Shown here one piece after another: positions 1-11,200 of a stretch of 64,000 nt of DNA. Both the position numbers and the translations under genes were made by a program. Origin of the DNA: Clusia tigrina (Eukaryota > Arthropoda > Insecta > Diptera > Clusiidae); the NCBI GenBank assembly GCA_920105625.2, contig OV050033.1, positions 112,677,700-112,741,699 of the forward strand. The letters are read 5' to 3'. Position 1 is the stretch's first letter. Each line of letters starts with the position of its first letter. Under the pieces are notes generated by a model. That model was given only the letters and a program-made list of their open reading frames with translations. It did no database searches and was not told the origin of the DNA.

Positions 1-3000
1 GCTCAGGTACTTTATTGTTACAAAATTTCAAGGTTTTATGACGATCCAGTAAAAAGTTACAAGCATTTGTATGTTGCAAACTTTGATAGGTGTAGGACGT
101 ACCGTATAGAAGCTAGGGCCATTTGAAGTTTTATCAGTGTTTGATTTGGGGCTCAAGGGTAGCATAGCTTTGAGCGATAGCTTAAATTGACAAGAGGCTC
201 GAGTACTTCACTGTTACAAAATTTCACGTTTTATGACGCCCCAGTAAAAAGTTACAAGCATTGTATGTTGCAAACTTTGATAGGTGTAGGACGTACCGTA
301 TAGAAGTTAGGGCCATTTGAAGTTTTATAAGTGTTTGATTTGGGACTCAAGGGTAGCATAGCTTTGAGCGATAGCTTAAATTGACAAGAGGCTCGAGTAC
401 TTTATTGTTACAAAATTTCAACGTTTCTGACGCTCCAGTAAAAAGTTACAAGCATTTGTATGTTGCAAACTTTGATAGGTGTACGACGTGCCGTATAGAA
501 GTTAAGGCCATTTGAAGTTTTATCAGTTTTTGATTTGGAACTCAAGGGCAGCATAGCTTTGAGCGATAGCTTAAATTGAAAGGAGGCTCGAGTACATTAT
601 TGTTATAAAATTTCAAGGTTTTATGAGGCTCCAATAAAAAGTTACAAGCATTTGTATGTTGCAAACTTTGATATGTGTATGTCGTACCGTATAGAAGTTA
701 GGGCCATTGGAAGTTTTATCAGGGTTTGATTTGGGACTCAATGGTAGCATAGCTTTGAGCGATAGCTTAAATTGACAAGAGGCTCGAGTACTTTATTGTT
801 ACAAAATTTCAAGGTTTTATGACGCTCCAGTAAATAGTTACAAGCATTTGTATGTTGCATACTTTGATAGGTATAGGACGTACCGTATAGAAGTTAGGGC
901 CATTTGAATTTTTATCAGTGTTTGATTTGGGACTCAAAGGTAGCATAGCTTTGAGCGATAGATTAAATTGACAAGAGGCTCGAGTACTTTATTGTTACAA
1001 AATTTCAAGGTTTTATGACGCTCCAGTAAAAAGTTACAAGCATTTGTATGTTGCAAACTTTGATAGGTGTAGGACGTACCGTATAGAAGTTAAGGCCATT
1101 TGAAGTTTTATCAGTGTTTGATTTGTGACTCAAGGGTAGCATAGCTTTGAGCGATAGCTTATATTGACAAGAGGCTCGAGTACTTTATTGTTAAAAAATT
1201 TCAAGGTTTTATGACGCTCCAGTAAAAAGTTACAAGCATTTGTATGTTGCAAACTGTGATAGGTGTAGGACGTACTGTATAGAAGTTGGGGCCATTTGAA
1301 GTTTTATCAGTGTTTGATTTGGGACTCAAGGGTAGCATAGCTTTGAGCGATAGCTTAAATTGACAAGAGGCTCGAGTACTTTATTGTTACAAAATTTCAA
1401 CGTTTTATGACGCTCCAATAAAAAGTTACAAGCATTTGTATGTTGCAAACTTTGATAGGTGTAGGATGTACCGTATAAAAGTCAGGGCCATTTGAAGTTT
1501 TATCAGTGTTTGATTTGGAACTCAAGGTTAGCATAGCTTTGAGCGATAGCTTAAATTGACAAGAGGCTCGAGTTCTTTATTGTTATAAAATTTCAAGGTT
1601 TTATGACGCTCCAGTAAAAAGTTACAAGCATTTGTATGTTGCAAACTTTGATAGGTGTAGGACGTACCGTATAGAAGTTAGGGCCATTTGAAGATTTATC
1701 AGTGTTTGACTTGGAACTCAAGGTTAGCATAGCTTTGAGCGATAGCTTAAATTGACAAGAGGCTCGAGTTCTTTATTGTTATAAAATTTCAAGGTTTTAT
1801 GACGCTCCAGTAAAAAGTTACAAGCATTTGTATGTTGCAAACTTTGATAGGTGTAGGACGTACCGTATAGAAGTTAGGGCCATTTGAAGATTTATCAGTG
1901 TTTGATTTGGGACTCAAGGGTAGCATAGCTTTGAGCGATATCTTAAATTGACAAGAGGCTCAGGTACTTTATTGTTACAAAATTTCAAGGTTTTATGACG
2001 ATCCAGTAAAAAGTTACAAGCATTTGTATGTTGCAAACTTTGATAGGTGTAGGACGTACCGTATAGAAGCTAGGGCCATTTGAAGTTTTATCAGTGTTTG
2101 ATTTGGGGCTCAAGGGTAGCATAGCTTTGAGCGATAGCTTAAATTGACAAGAGGCTCGAGTACTTCACTGTTACAAAATTTCACGTTTTATGACTCCCCA
2201 GTAAAAAGTTACAAGCATTGTATGTTGCAAACTTTGATAGGTGTAGGACGTACCGTATAGAAGTTAGGGCCATTTGAAGTTTTATCAGTGTTTGATTTGT
2301 GACTCAAGGGTAGCATAGCTTTGAGCGATAGCTTATATTGACAAGAGGCTCGAGTACTTTATTGTTAAAAAATTTCAAGGTTTTATGACGCTCCAGTAAA
2401 AAGTTACAAGCATTTGTATGTTGCAAACTGTGATAGGTGTAGGACGTACTGTATAGAAGTTGGGGCCATTTGAAGTTTTTTCAGTGTTTGATTTGGGACT
2501 CAAGGGTAGCATAGCTTTGAGCGATAGCTTAAATTGACAAGAGGCTCGAGTACTTTATTGTTACAAAATTTCAACGTTTTATGACGCTCCAATAAAAAGT
2601 TACAAGCATTTGTATGTTGCAAACTTTGATAGGTGTAGGATGTACCGTATAAAAGGCAGGGCCATTTGAAGTTTTATCAGTGTTTGATTTGGAACTCAAG
2701 GTTAGCATAGCTTTGAGCGATAGCTTAAATTGACAAGAGGCTCGAGTTCTTTATTGTTATAAAATTTCAAGGTTTTATGACGCTCCAGTAAAAAGTTACA
2801 AGCATTTGTATGTTGCAAACTTTGATAGGTGTAGGACGTACCGTATAGAAGTTAGGGCCATTTGAAGATTTATCAGTGTTTGATTTGGGACTCAAGGGTA
2901 GCATAGCTTTGAGCGATATCTTAAATTGACAAGAGGCTCAGGTACTTTATTGTTACAAAATTTCAAGGTTTTATGACGATCCAGTAAAAAGTTACAAGCA

Positions 3001-3455
3001 TTTGTATGTTGCAAACTTTGATAGGTGTAGGACGTACCGTATAGAAGCTAGGGCCATTTGAAGTTTTATCAGTGTTTGATTTGGGGCTCAAGGGTAGCAT
3101 AGCTTTGAGCGATAGCTTAAATTGACAAGAGGCTCGAGTACTTCACTGTTACAAAATTTCACGTTTTATGACGCCCCAGTAAAAAGTTACAAGCATTGTA
3201 TGTTGCAAACTTTGATAGGTGTAGGATGTACCGTATAGAAGTTAGGGCCATTTGAAGTTTTATAAGTGTTTGATTTGGGACTCAAGGGTAGCATAGCTTT
3301 GAGCGATAGCTTAAATTGACAAGAGGCTCGAGTACTTTATTGTTACAAAATTTCAACGTTTCTGACGCTCCAGTAAAAAGTTACAAGCATTTGTATGTTG
3401 CAAACTTTGATAGGTGTACGACGTGCCGTATAGAAGTTAAGGCCATTTGAAGTTT
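1..3455 (+). repeat. Nested 10-unit and 5-unit duplications, left end of array
   Basis: A unit with the rare start GCTCAGGTAC and AGCTAGGGCC occurs at 1, 1958 and 2936. Bases 1 to ~520 match 2936 to ~3455 at a constant offset of 2935, including two rare markers: TATAAGTGTTTG at about 328 and 3263, and ACGTTTCTGA at 421 and 3356. Bases 1958 to ~2290 match 1 to ~333 (offset 1957, ten units less 3 bases). The sequence then switches to match ~1116-1957 (offset 1174, later 978), so 1958-2935 is a shortened copy of 1-1957. Only one of the two GCTCGAGTTC units is retained. No gene is present. Confidence 0.85.
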
Positions 3456-5029
3456 TATCAGTGTTTGATTTGGGACTCAAGGGTAGCATAGCTTTGAGCG
3501 ATAGCTTAAATTGACAAGAGGCTCGAGTACTTTATTGTTACAAAATTTCAAGGTTTTATGACGATCCAGTAAGAAGTTACAAGCATTTTTATGTTGCACA
3601 CTTTGATAGGTGTAGGACGTACCGTATAGAAGTTAGGGCCATTTGAAGTTTTATCAGTGTTTGATTTGGGACTCAAGGGTAGCATAGCTTTGAGCGACAG
3701 CTTAAATTGACAAGAGGCTCGAGTACTTCATTGTTACAAAATTTCAAGGTTTTATGACGCTCCAGTAAAATGTTACAAGCATTTGTATGTTGCAAACTAT
3801 GATAGGTGTAGGACGTACCGTATAGAAGTTAGGGCGATTTGAAGTTCTATCAGTTTTTGATTTGGAACTCAAGGGTAGCATAGCTTTGAGCGATAGATTA
3901 AATTGAAAGGAGGCTCGAGTACTTTATTGTTACAAAATTTCAAGGTTTTATGACGCTCCAATAAAAAGTTACAAGCATTTGTATGTTGCAAACTTTGATA
4001 TGTGTATGTACCGTATAGAAGTTAGGGCCATATGAAGTTTTATCAGGGTTTGATTTGGGACTCAATGGTAGCATAGCTTTGAGCGATAGCTTAAATTGAC
4101 AAGAGGCTCGAGTACTTTATTGTTACAAAATTTCAAGGTTTTATGACGCTCCAGTAAATAGTTACAAGCATTTGTATGTTGCATACTTTGATAGGTGTAG
4201 GACGTACCGTATAGAAGTTAGGGCCATTTGAATTTTTATCAGTGTTTGATTTGGGACTCAAAGGTAGCATAGCTTTGAGCGATAGATTAAATTGGCAAGA
4301 GGCTCGAGTACTTTATTGTTACAAAATTTCAAGGTTTTATGACGCTCCAGTAAAAAGTTACAAGCATTTGTATGTTGCAAACTTTGATAGGTGTAGGACG
4401 TACCGTATAGAAGTTAAGGCCATTTGAAGTTTTATCAGTGTTTGATTTGTGACTCAAGGGTAGCATAGCTTTGAGCGATAGCTTATATTGACAAGAGGTT
4501 CGAGTACTTTATTGTTACAAAATTTCAACGTTTTATGACGCTCCAGTAAAAAGTTACAAGCATTTGTATGTTGCAAACTGTGATAGGTGTAGGACGTACC
4601 GTATAGAAGTTGGGGCCATTTGAAGTTTTTTCAGTGTTTGGTTTGGGACTCAAGGGTAGCATAGCTTTGAGCGATAGCTTAAATTGACAAGAGGCTCGAG
4701 TACTTTATTGTTACAAAATTTCAACGTTTTATGACGCTCCAATAAAAAGTTACAAGCATTTGTATGTTGCAAACTTTGATAGGTGTAGGACGTACCGTAT
4801 AAAAGTTAGGGCCATTTGAAGTTTTATCAGTGTTTGATTTGGAACTCAAGGTTAGCATAGCTTTGAGCGATAGCTTAAATTGACAAGAGGCTCGAGTTCT
4901 TTATTGTTATAAAATTTCAAGGTTTTATGACGCTCCAGTAAAAAGTTACAAGCATTTGTATGTTGCAAACTTTGATAGGTGTAGGACGTACCGTATAGGA
5001 GTTGGGGCCATTTGAAGTTTTTTCAGTGT

Positions 5030-5600
5030 TTGATTTGGGAGTCAAGCTTTGAGCGATAGCTTAAATTGACAAGAGGCTCGAGTTCTTTATTGTTATAAAA
5101 TTTCAAGGTTTTATGACGCTCCAGTAAAAAGTTACAAGCATTTGTATGTTGCAAACTTTGATAGGTGTAGGACGTACCATATAGAAGTTAGGGCCATTTG
5201 AAGTTTTATCAGTGTTTGATTTGGGTAGCATAGCTTTGAGCGATAGCTTAAATTGACAAGAGGCTCGAGTACTTTATTGTTACAAAATTTCAAGGTTTTA
5301 TGACGCTCCAGTAAAAAGTTACAAGCATTTGTATGTAGCAAACTTTGATAGGAGTAGGACGTACCGTCTAGAAGTTAGGGCCATTTGAAGTTTTATCAGT
5401 GTTTGATTTGGGATTCAAGGGTAGCATAGCTTTGAGCGATAGCTTAAATTGACAAGAGGCTCGAGAACTTTATTGTTACAAAATTTCAAGGTTTTATGAC
5501 GCTCCAGTAAAAAGTTATAAGCATTTGTATGTTGCAAACTTTGATAGGTGTAGGACGTACCGAGAAGGTAGGACGTATAGAAGTTGGGGCGATTTGAAGT
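5030..5600 (+). repeat. Cluster of aberrant units with indels
   Basis: Three consecutive units carry larger indels than elsewhere. Near 5046, TCAAG joins directly to CTTTGAGCG, a 10-base deletion of the GGTAGCATAG segment. Near 5225, TTTGGG joins TAGCATAG, a 9-base deletion of ACTCAAGGG. Near 5553, GGACGTACCG is followed by AGAAGG and then a second TAGGACGTATAGAAG, a net gain of 13 bases that looks like a local templated duplication with filler. These indels open the chance - strand frames at 5132-5341 and 5415-5636. Confidence 0.85.
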
Positions 5601-6842
5601 TCTATCAGTTTTTGATTTGGGGCTCAAGGGCAGCATAGCTTTGAGCGATAGCTTAAATTGACAATAGGCTCGAGTACTTTATTGTTACAAAATTTCAAGG
5701 TTTTATGACGCTCCAGTAAAAAGTTACAAGCATTTGTATATTGCATACTTTGATAGTTGTAGGACGTACCGTATAGAAGTTAGGGCCATTTGAATTTTTA
5801 TCAGTGTTTGATTTGGGATTCAAAGGTAGCATAGCTTTGAGCGATAGATTAAATTGACAAGAGGCTCGAGTACTTTATTGTTACAAAATTTCAACGTTTT
5901 ATGGCGCTCCAGTAAAAAGTTACAAGCATTTCTATGTTGCAAACTTTGATAGGTGTAGGACGTACCGTATAGAAGTTAGGGCCATTTGAAGTTTTATCAG
6001 TGTTTGATTTGGGACTCAAGGGTAGCATAGCTTTGAGCGATAGCTTAAATTGACAAGAGGTTCGAGTATTTTATTGTTACAAAATTTCAACGTTTTATGA
6101 CGCTCCAGTAAAAAGTTACAAGCATGTGTATGTTGCAAACTTTGATAGGTGAAGGACGTACCGTATAAAAGTTAGGGCCATTTGAAGTTTTATCAGTGTT
6201 TGATTTGGAACTCAAGATTAGCATAGCTTTGAGCGATAGCTTAAATTGACAAGAGGCTCGAGTACTTTATTGTTATAAAATTTCAAGGTTTTATGACGCT
6301 CCAGTAAAAAGTTACAAGCATGTGTATGTTGCAAACTTTGATAGGTGTAGGATGCACCGTATAGAAGTTAGGGCCATTTGAAGTTTTATCAGTGTTTGAT
6401 TTGGGACTCAAGGGTAGCATAGCTTTGAGCGATAGCTTAAATTGACAAGAGGCTCGAGTACTTTATTGTTACAAAATTTCAAGGTTTTATGACGCTCCAG
6501 TAAAAAGTTACAGGCATTTGTAAGTTGCACACTTTGATAGGTGTAGGACGTATCGTATAGAAGTTAAGGCCATTTGAAGTTTTATCAGTGTTTGATTTGG
6601 GACTCAAGGGTAGCATAGCTTTGAGCGATAGCTTAAATTGACAAGAGGCTCGAATACTTTACTGTTACAAAATTTCACGTTTTATGACGCCCCAGTAAAA
6701 AGTTACAAGCATTTGTATGTTGCAAACTTTGATAGGTGTAGGACGTACCGTATAGAAGTTAGGGCCATTTGAAGTTTTATCAGTGTTTGATTTGGGACTC
6801 AAGGGTAGCATAGCTTTGAGCGATAGCTTAAATTGACAAGAG

Positions 6843-7038
6843 GCTCGAGTACTTTATTGTTACAAAATTTCAAGGTTTTATGACGCTCCAGTAAAAAGTT
6901 ACAAGCATTTGTATGTTGCAAACTTTGATAGGTGTAGGACGTGCCGTATAGAAGTTAGGGCCATTTGAAGTTTTATCAGTGTTTGATTTGGGACTCAAGG
7001 GTAGCATAGCTTTGAGCGATAGCTTAAATTGACAAGAG
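6843..7038 (+). repeat. Representative full unit, with two diverged half-units
   Basis: A 196-bp copy close to consensus (it carries GTGCC where many copies have GTACC). The two halves look distantly related. TTTCAAGGTTTTATGAC at 6868 matches TTTGAAGTTTTATCAG at 6964, 96 bases later. Other colinear matches are GTAC near unit positions 7 and 99, CAAG near 60 and 154, CTTTGA near 81 and 168, and GATAG near 85 and 176. This suggests that the 196-bp unit arose from a duplicated ~95-98-bp ancestor. The right half also holds a direct repeat, ATAGCTT, spaced 13 bases apart. The half-unit relation is inferred from one strong and several short matches. Confidence 0.5.
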
Positions 7039-8220
7039 GCTCGAGTACTTTATTGTTACAAAATTTCAAGGTTTTATGACGCTCCAGTAAAAACTTACAA
7101 GCATTTGTATGTTGCAAACTTTGATAGGTGTAGGACGTACCGTATAGAAGTTAGGGCGATTTGAAGTTCTATCAGTTTTTGATTTGGAACTCAAGGGCAG
7201 CATAGCTTTGAGCGATAGCTTAAATTGAAAGGAGGCTCGAGTACATTATTGTTATAAAATTTCAAGGTTTTATGAGGCTCCAATAAAAAGTTACAAGCAC
7301 TTGTATGTTGCAAACTTTGATATGTGTATGTCGTACCGTATAGAAGTTAGGGCCATTGGAAGTTTTATCAGGGTTTGATTTGGGACTCAATGGTAGCATA
7401 GCTTTGAGCGATAGCTTAAATTGACAAGAGGCTCGAGTACTTTATTGTAAAAAAATTTCAAGGTTTTATGACGCTCCAGTAAAAAGTTACAAGCATTTGT
7501 ATGTTGCAAACTGTGATAGGTGTAGGACGTACCGTATAGAAGTTGGGGCCATTTGAAGTTTTTTCAGTGTTTGATTTGGGACTCAAGGGTAGCATAGCTT
7601 TGAGCGATAGCTTAAATTGACAAGAGGCTCGAGTACTTTATTGTTACAAAATTTCAACGTTTTATGACGCTCCAATAAAAAGTTACAAGCATTTGCATGT
7701 TGCAAACTTTGATAGGTGTAGGATGTACCGTATAAAAGTCAGGGCCATTTGAAGTTTTATCAGTGTTTGATTTGGAACTCAAGGTTAGCATAGCTTTGAG
7801 CGATAGCTTAAATTGACAAGAGGCTCGAGTTCTTTATTGTTATAAAATTTCAAGGTTTTATGACGCTCCAGTAAAAAGTTACAAGCATTTGTATGTTGCA
7901 AACTTTGATAGGTGTAGGACGTACCGTATAGAAGTTAGGGCCATTTGAAGATTTATCAGTGTTTGATTTGGGACTCAAGGGTAGCATAGCTTTGAGCGAT
8001 AGCTTAAATTGACAAGAGGCTCAGGTACTTTATTGTTACAAAATTTCAAGGTTTTATGACGATCCAGTAAAAAGTTACAAGCATTTGTATGTTGCAAACT
8101 TTGATAGGTGTAGGACGTACCGTATAGAAGTTAGGGCCATTTGAAGTTTTATCAGTGTTTGATTTGGGGCTCAAGGGTAGCATAGCTTTGAGCGATAGCT
8201 TAAATTGACAAGAGGCTCGA

Positions 8221-11200
8221 GTACTTCACTGTTACAAATTTTCAAGCTTTTATGACGCTCCAGTAAAAAGTTACAAGCATTTGTATGTTGCAAACTTTGA
8301 TAGGAGTAGGACGTACCGTGTAGAAGTTAGGGCCACTTGAAGTTTTATCAGTGTTTGATTTGGGATTCAAGGGTAGCATAGCTTTGAGCGATCGATTAAA
8401 TTGACAAGAGGCTCGAGTACTTTATTGTTACAAAATTTCAAGGTTTTATGACGCTCCAGTAAAAAGTTACAAGCATTTGTATGTTGCAAACTTTGATAGG
8501 TGTAGGACGTCCTGTATAGAAGTTAAGGCCATTTGAAGTTTTATCAGTGTTTGATTTGGGACTCAAGGGTAGCATAGCTTTGAGCGATAGCTTAAATTGG
8601 CAAGAGGCTCAAATACTTTATTGTTACAAAATTTCAACGTTTTATGACGCTCCAGTAAAAAGTTACAAGCATTTCTATGTTGCAAACTTTGATAGGTGTA
8701 GGACGTACCGTATAGAAGTTAGGGCCATTTGAAGTTTTATCAGTGTTTGATTTTTGGACGCAAGGGTAGCATAGCTTTGAGCGATAGCTTAAATTGACAA
8801 GAGGTTCGAGTATTTTATTGTTACAAAATTTCAACGTTTTATGACGCTCCAGTAAAGAGTTACAAGCATTTGTATGTTGCAAACTTTGATAGGTGAAGGA
8901 CGTACCTTATAAAAGTTAGGGCCATTTGAAGTTTTATCAGTGTTTGATTTGGAACTCAAGATTAGCATAGCTTTGAGCGATAGCTTAAATTGACAAGAGG
9001 CTCGAGTACTTTATTGTTATAAAATTTCAAGGTTTTATGACGCTCCAGTAAAAAGTTACAAGCATGTGTATGTTGCAAACTTTGATAGGTATAGGATGCA
9101 CCGTATAGAAGTTAGGGCCATTTGAAGTTTTATCAGTGTTTGATTTGGGACTCAAGGGTAGCATAGCTTTGAGCGATAGCTTAAATTGACAAGAGGCTCG
9201 AGTACTTTATTGTTGCAAAATTTCAAGGTTTTATGACGCTCCAGTAAAAAGTTACAAGCATTTATATGTTGCAAACTTTGATAGGTGTAGGACGTACCGT
9301 ATAGAAGTTAAGGCCATTTGAAGTTTTATCAGTGTTTGATTTGGGACTCAAGGGTAGCATAGCTTTGAGCGATTGCTTAAATTGACAAGAGGCTCGAATA
9401 CTTTATTGTTACAAAATTTCACGTTTTATGACGCCCCAGTAAAAAGTTACAAGCATTTGTATGTTGCAAACTTTGATAGGTGTAGGACGTACCGTATAGA
9501 AGTTAGGGCCATTTGAAGTTTTATCAGTGTTTGATTTGGGACTCAAAGGTAGCATAGCTTTGAGCGATAGCTTAAATTGACAAGAGGCTCGCGTACTTTA
9601 TTGTTACAAAATTTCAACGTTTTATGACGCTCCAGTAAAAAGTTACAAGCATTTGTATGTTGCAAACTTTGATAGGTGTAGGACGTGCCGTATAGAAGTT
9701 AGGGCCATTTGAAGTTTTATCAGTGTTTGATTTGGGACTCAAGGGTAGCATAGCTTTGAGCGAAAGCTTAAATTGACAATAGGCTCGAGTACTTCATTGT
9801 TACAAAATTTCAAGGTTTTATGACGATCCAGTAAAAAGTTACAAGCATTTGTATGTTGCAAACTTTGATAGGTGTAGGACGTACCGTATAGAAGTTAGGG
9901 CGATTTCAAGTTCTATCTGTTTTTGATTTGGAACTCAAGGGTAGGATAGCTTTGAGCGATAGCTTAAATTGAAAGGAGGCTCGAGTACTTTATTGTTACA
10001 AAATTTCAAGGTTTTATGACGCTCCAATAAAAAGTTACAAGCATTTCTATGTTGCAAACTTTGATATGTGTATGTCATACCGTATAGAAGTTAGGGCCAT
10101 TTGAAGTTTTAGCAGGGTTTGATTTGGGACTCAAAGGTAGCATAGCTTTGAGCGATAGCTTAAATTGACAAGAGGCTCGAGTACTTTATTGTTACAAAAT
10201 TTCAAGGTTTTATGACGCTCCAGTAAATAGTTACAAGCATTTGTATGTTGCATACTTTGATAGGTGTAGGACGTACCGTGTAGAAGTTAGGGCCACTTGA
10301 AGTTTTATCAGTGTTTGATTTGGGATTCAAGGGTAGCATAGCTTTGAGCGATAGATTAAATTGACAAGAGGCTCGAGTACTTTATTGTTACAAAATTTCA
10401 AGGTTTTATGACGCTCCAGTAAAAAGTTACAAGCATTTGTATGTTGCAAGCTTTGATAGGTGTAGGACGTCCTGTATAGAAGTTAAGGCCATTTGAAGTT
10501 TTATCAGTGTTTGATTTGGGACTCAAGGGTAGCATAGCTTTGAGCGATAGCTTAAATTGGCAAGAGGCTCAAATACTTTTTTGTTACAAAATTTCAACGT
10601 TTTATGACGCTCCAGTAAAAAGTTACAAGCATTTCTATGTTGCAAACTTTGATAGGTGTAGGACGTACCGTATAGAAATTAGGGCCATTTGAAGTTTTAT
10701 CAGTGTTTGATTTGGGACGCAAGGGTAGCATAGCTTTGAGCGATAGCTTAAATTGACAAGAGGTTCGAGTATTTTATTGTTACAAAATTTCAACGTTTTA
10801 TGACGCTCCAGTAAAGAGTTACAAGCATTTGTATGTTGCAAACTTTGATAGGTGAAGGACGTACCGTATAAAAGTTTGGGCCATTTGAAGTTTTATCAGT
10901 GTTTGATTTGGAACTCAAGATTAGCATAGCTTTGAGCGATAGCTTAAATTGACAGGAGGCTCGAGTACTTTATTGTTATAAAATTTCAAGGTTTTATGAC
11001 GCTCCAGTAAAAAGTTACAAGCATGTGTATGTTGCAAACTTTGATAGGTATAGGATGCACCGTATAGAAGTTAGGGCCATTTGAAGTTTTATCAGTGTTT
11101 GATTTGGGACTCAAGGGTAGCATAGCTTTGAGCGATAGCTTAAATTGACAAGAGGCTCGAGTACTTTATTGTTACAAAATTTCAAGGTTTTATGACGCTC

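Larger units (their letters stand above)
3456..8220 (+). repeat. Divergent satellite units, mixed order
   Basis: About 24 head-to-tail units with higher divergence and no long perfect duplication that I could follow. A stretch near 7180-7410 matches ~530-760 (shared GTACATTATTG and GAGGCTCCAATAAAAAG, offset 6649). The GCTCAGGTAC type recurs at about 8022. Small indels are concentrated at 5.0-5.6 kb. A 3-base deletion near 4010 (TGTGTATGTACC for TGTGTATGTCGTACC) is also visible. I see nothing but satellite here. Confidence 0.85.

Noticed and set aside
161..185. Palindrome in AGCATAGCTTTGAGCGATAGCT as a protein-binding dyad
   Set aside because: Only AGCT/AGCT at the ends pair; the interior does not. 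The direct repeat ATAGCTT describes it better.
8547..8732. 61-codon + strand frame repeated almost unchanged many times (for example 8547, 10507, 13837, 40439, 51405)
   Set aside because: It opens only where a TGA in AAATTGACAAG is changed to TGG in one unit type (or to a similar variant) and ends at the TGA of CATTTGAAG present in nearly all units. It begins at GTG, not ATG. The repetition follows DNA duplication, the unit length is not a multiple of 3, and synonymous sites are no freer than others. Not a gene.
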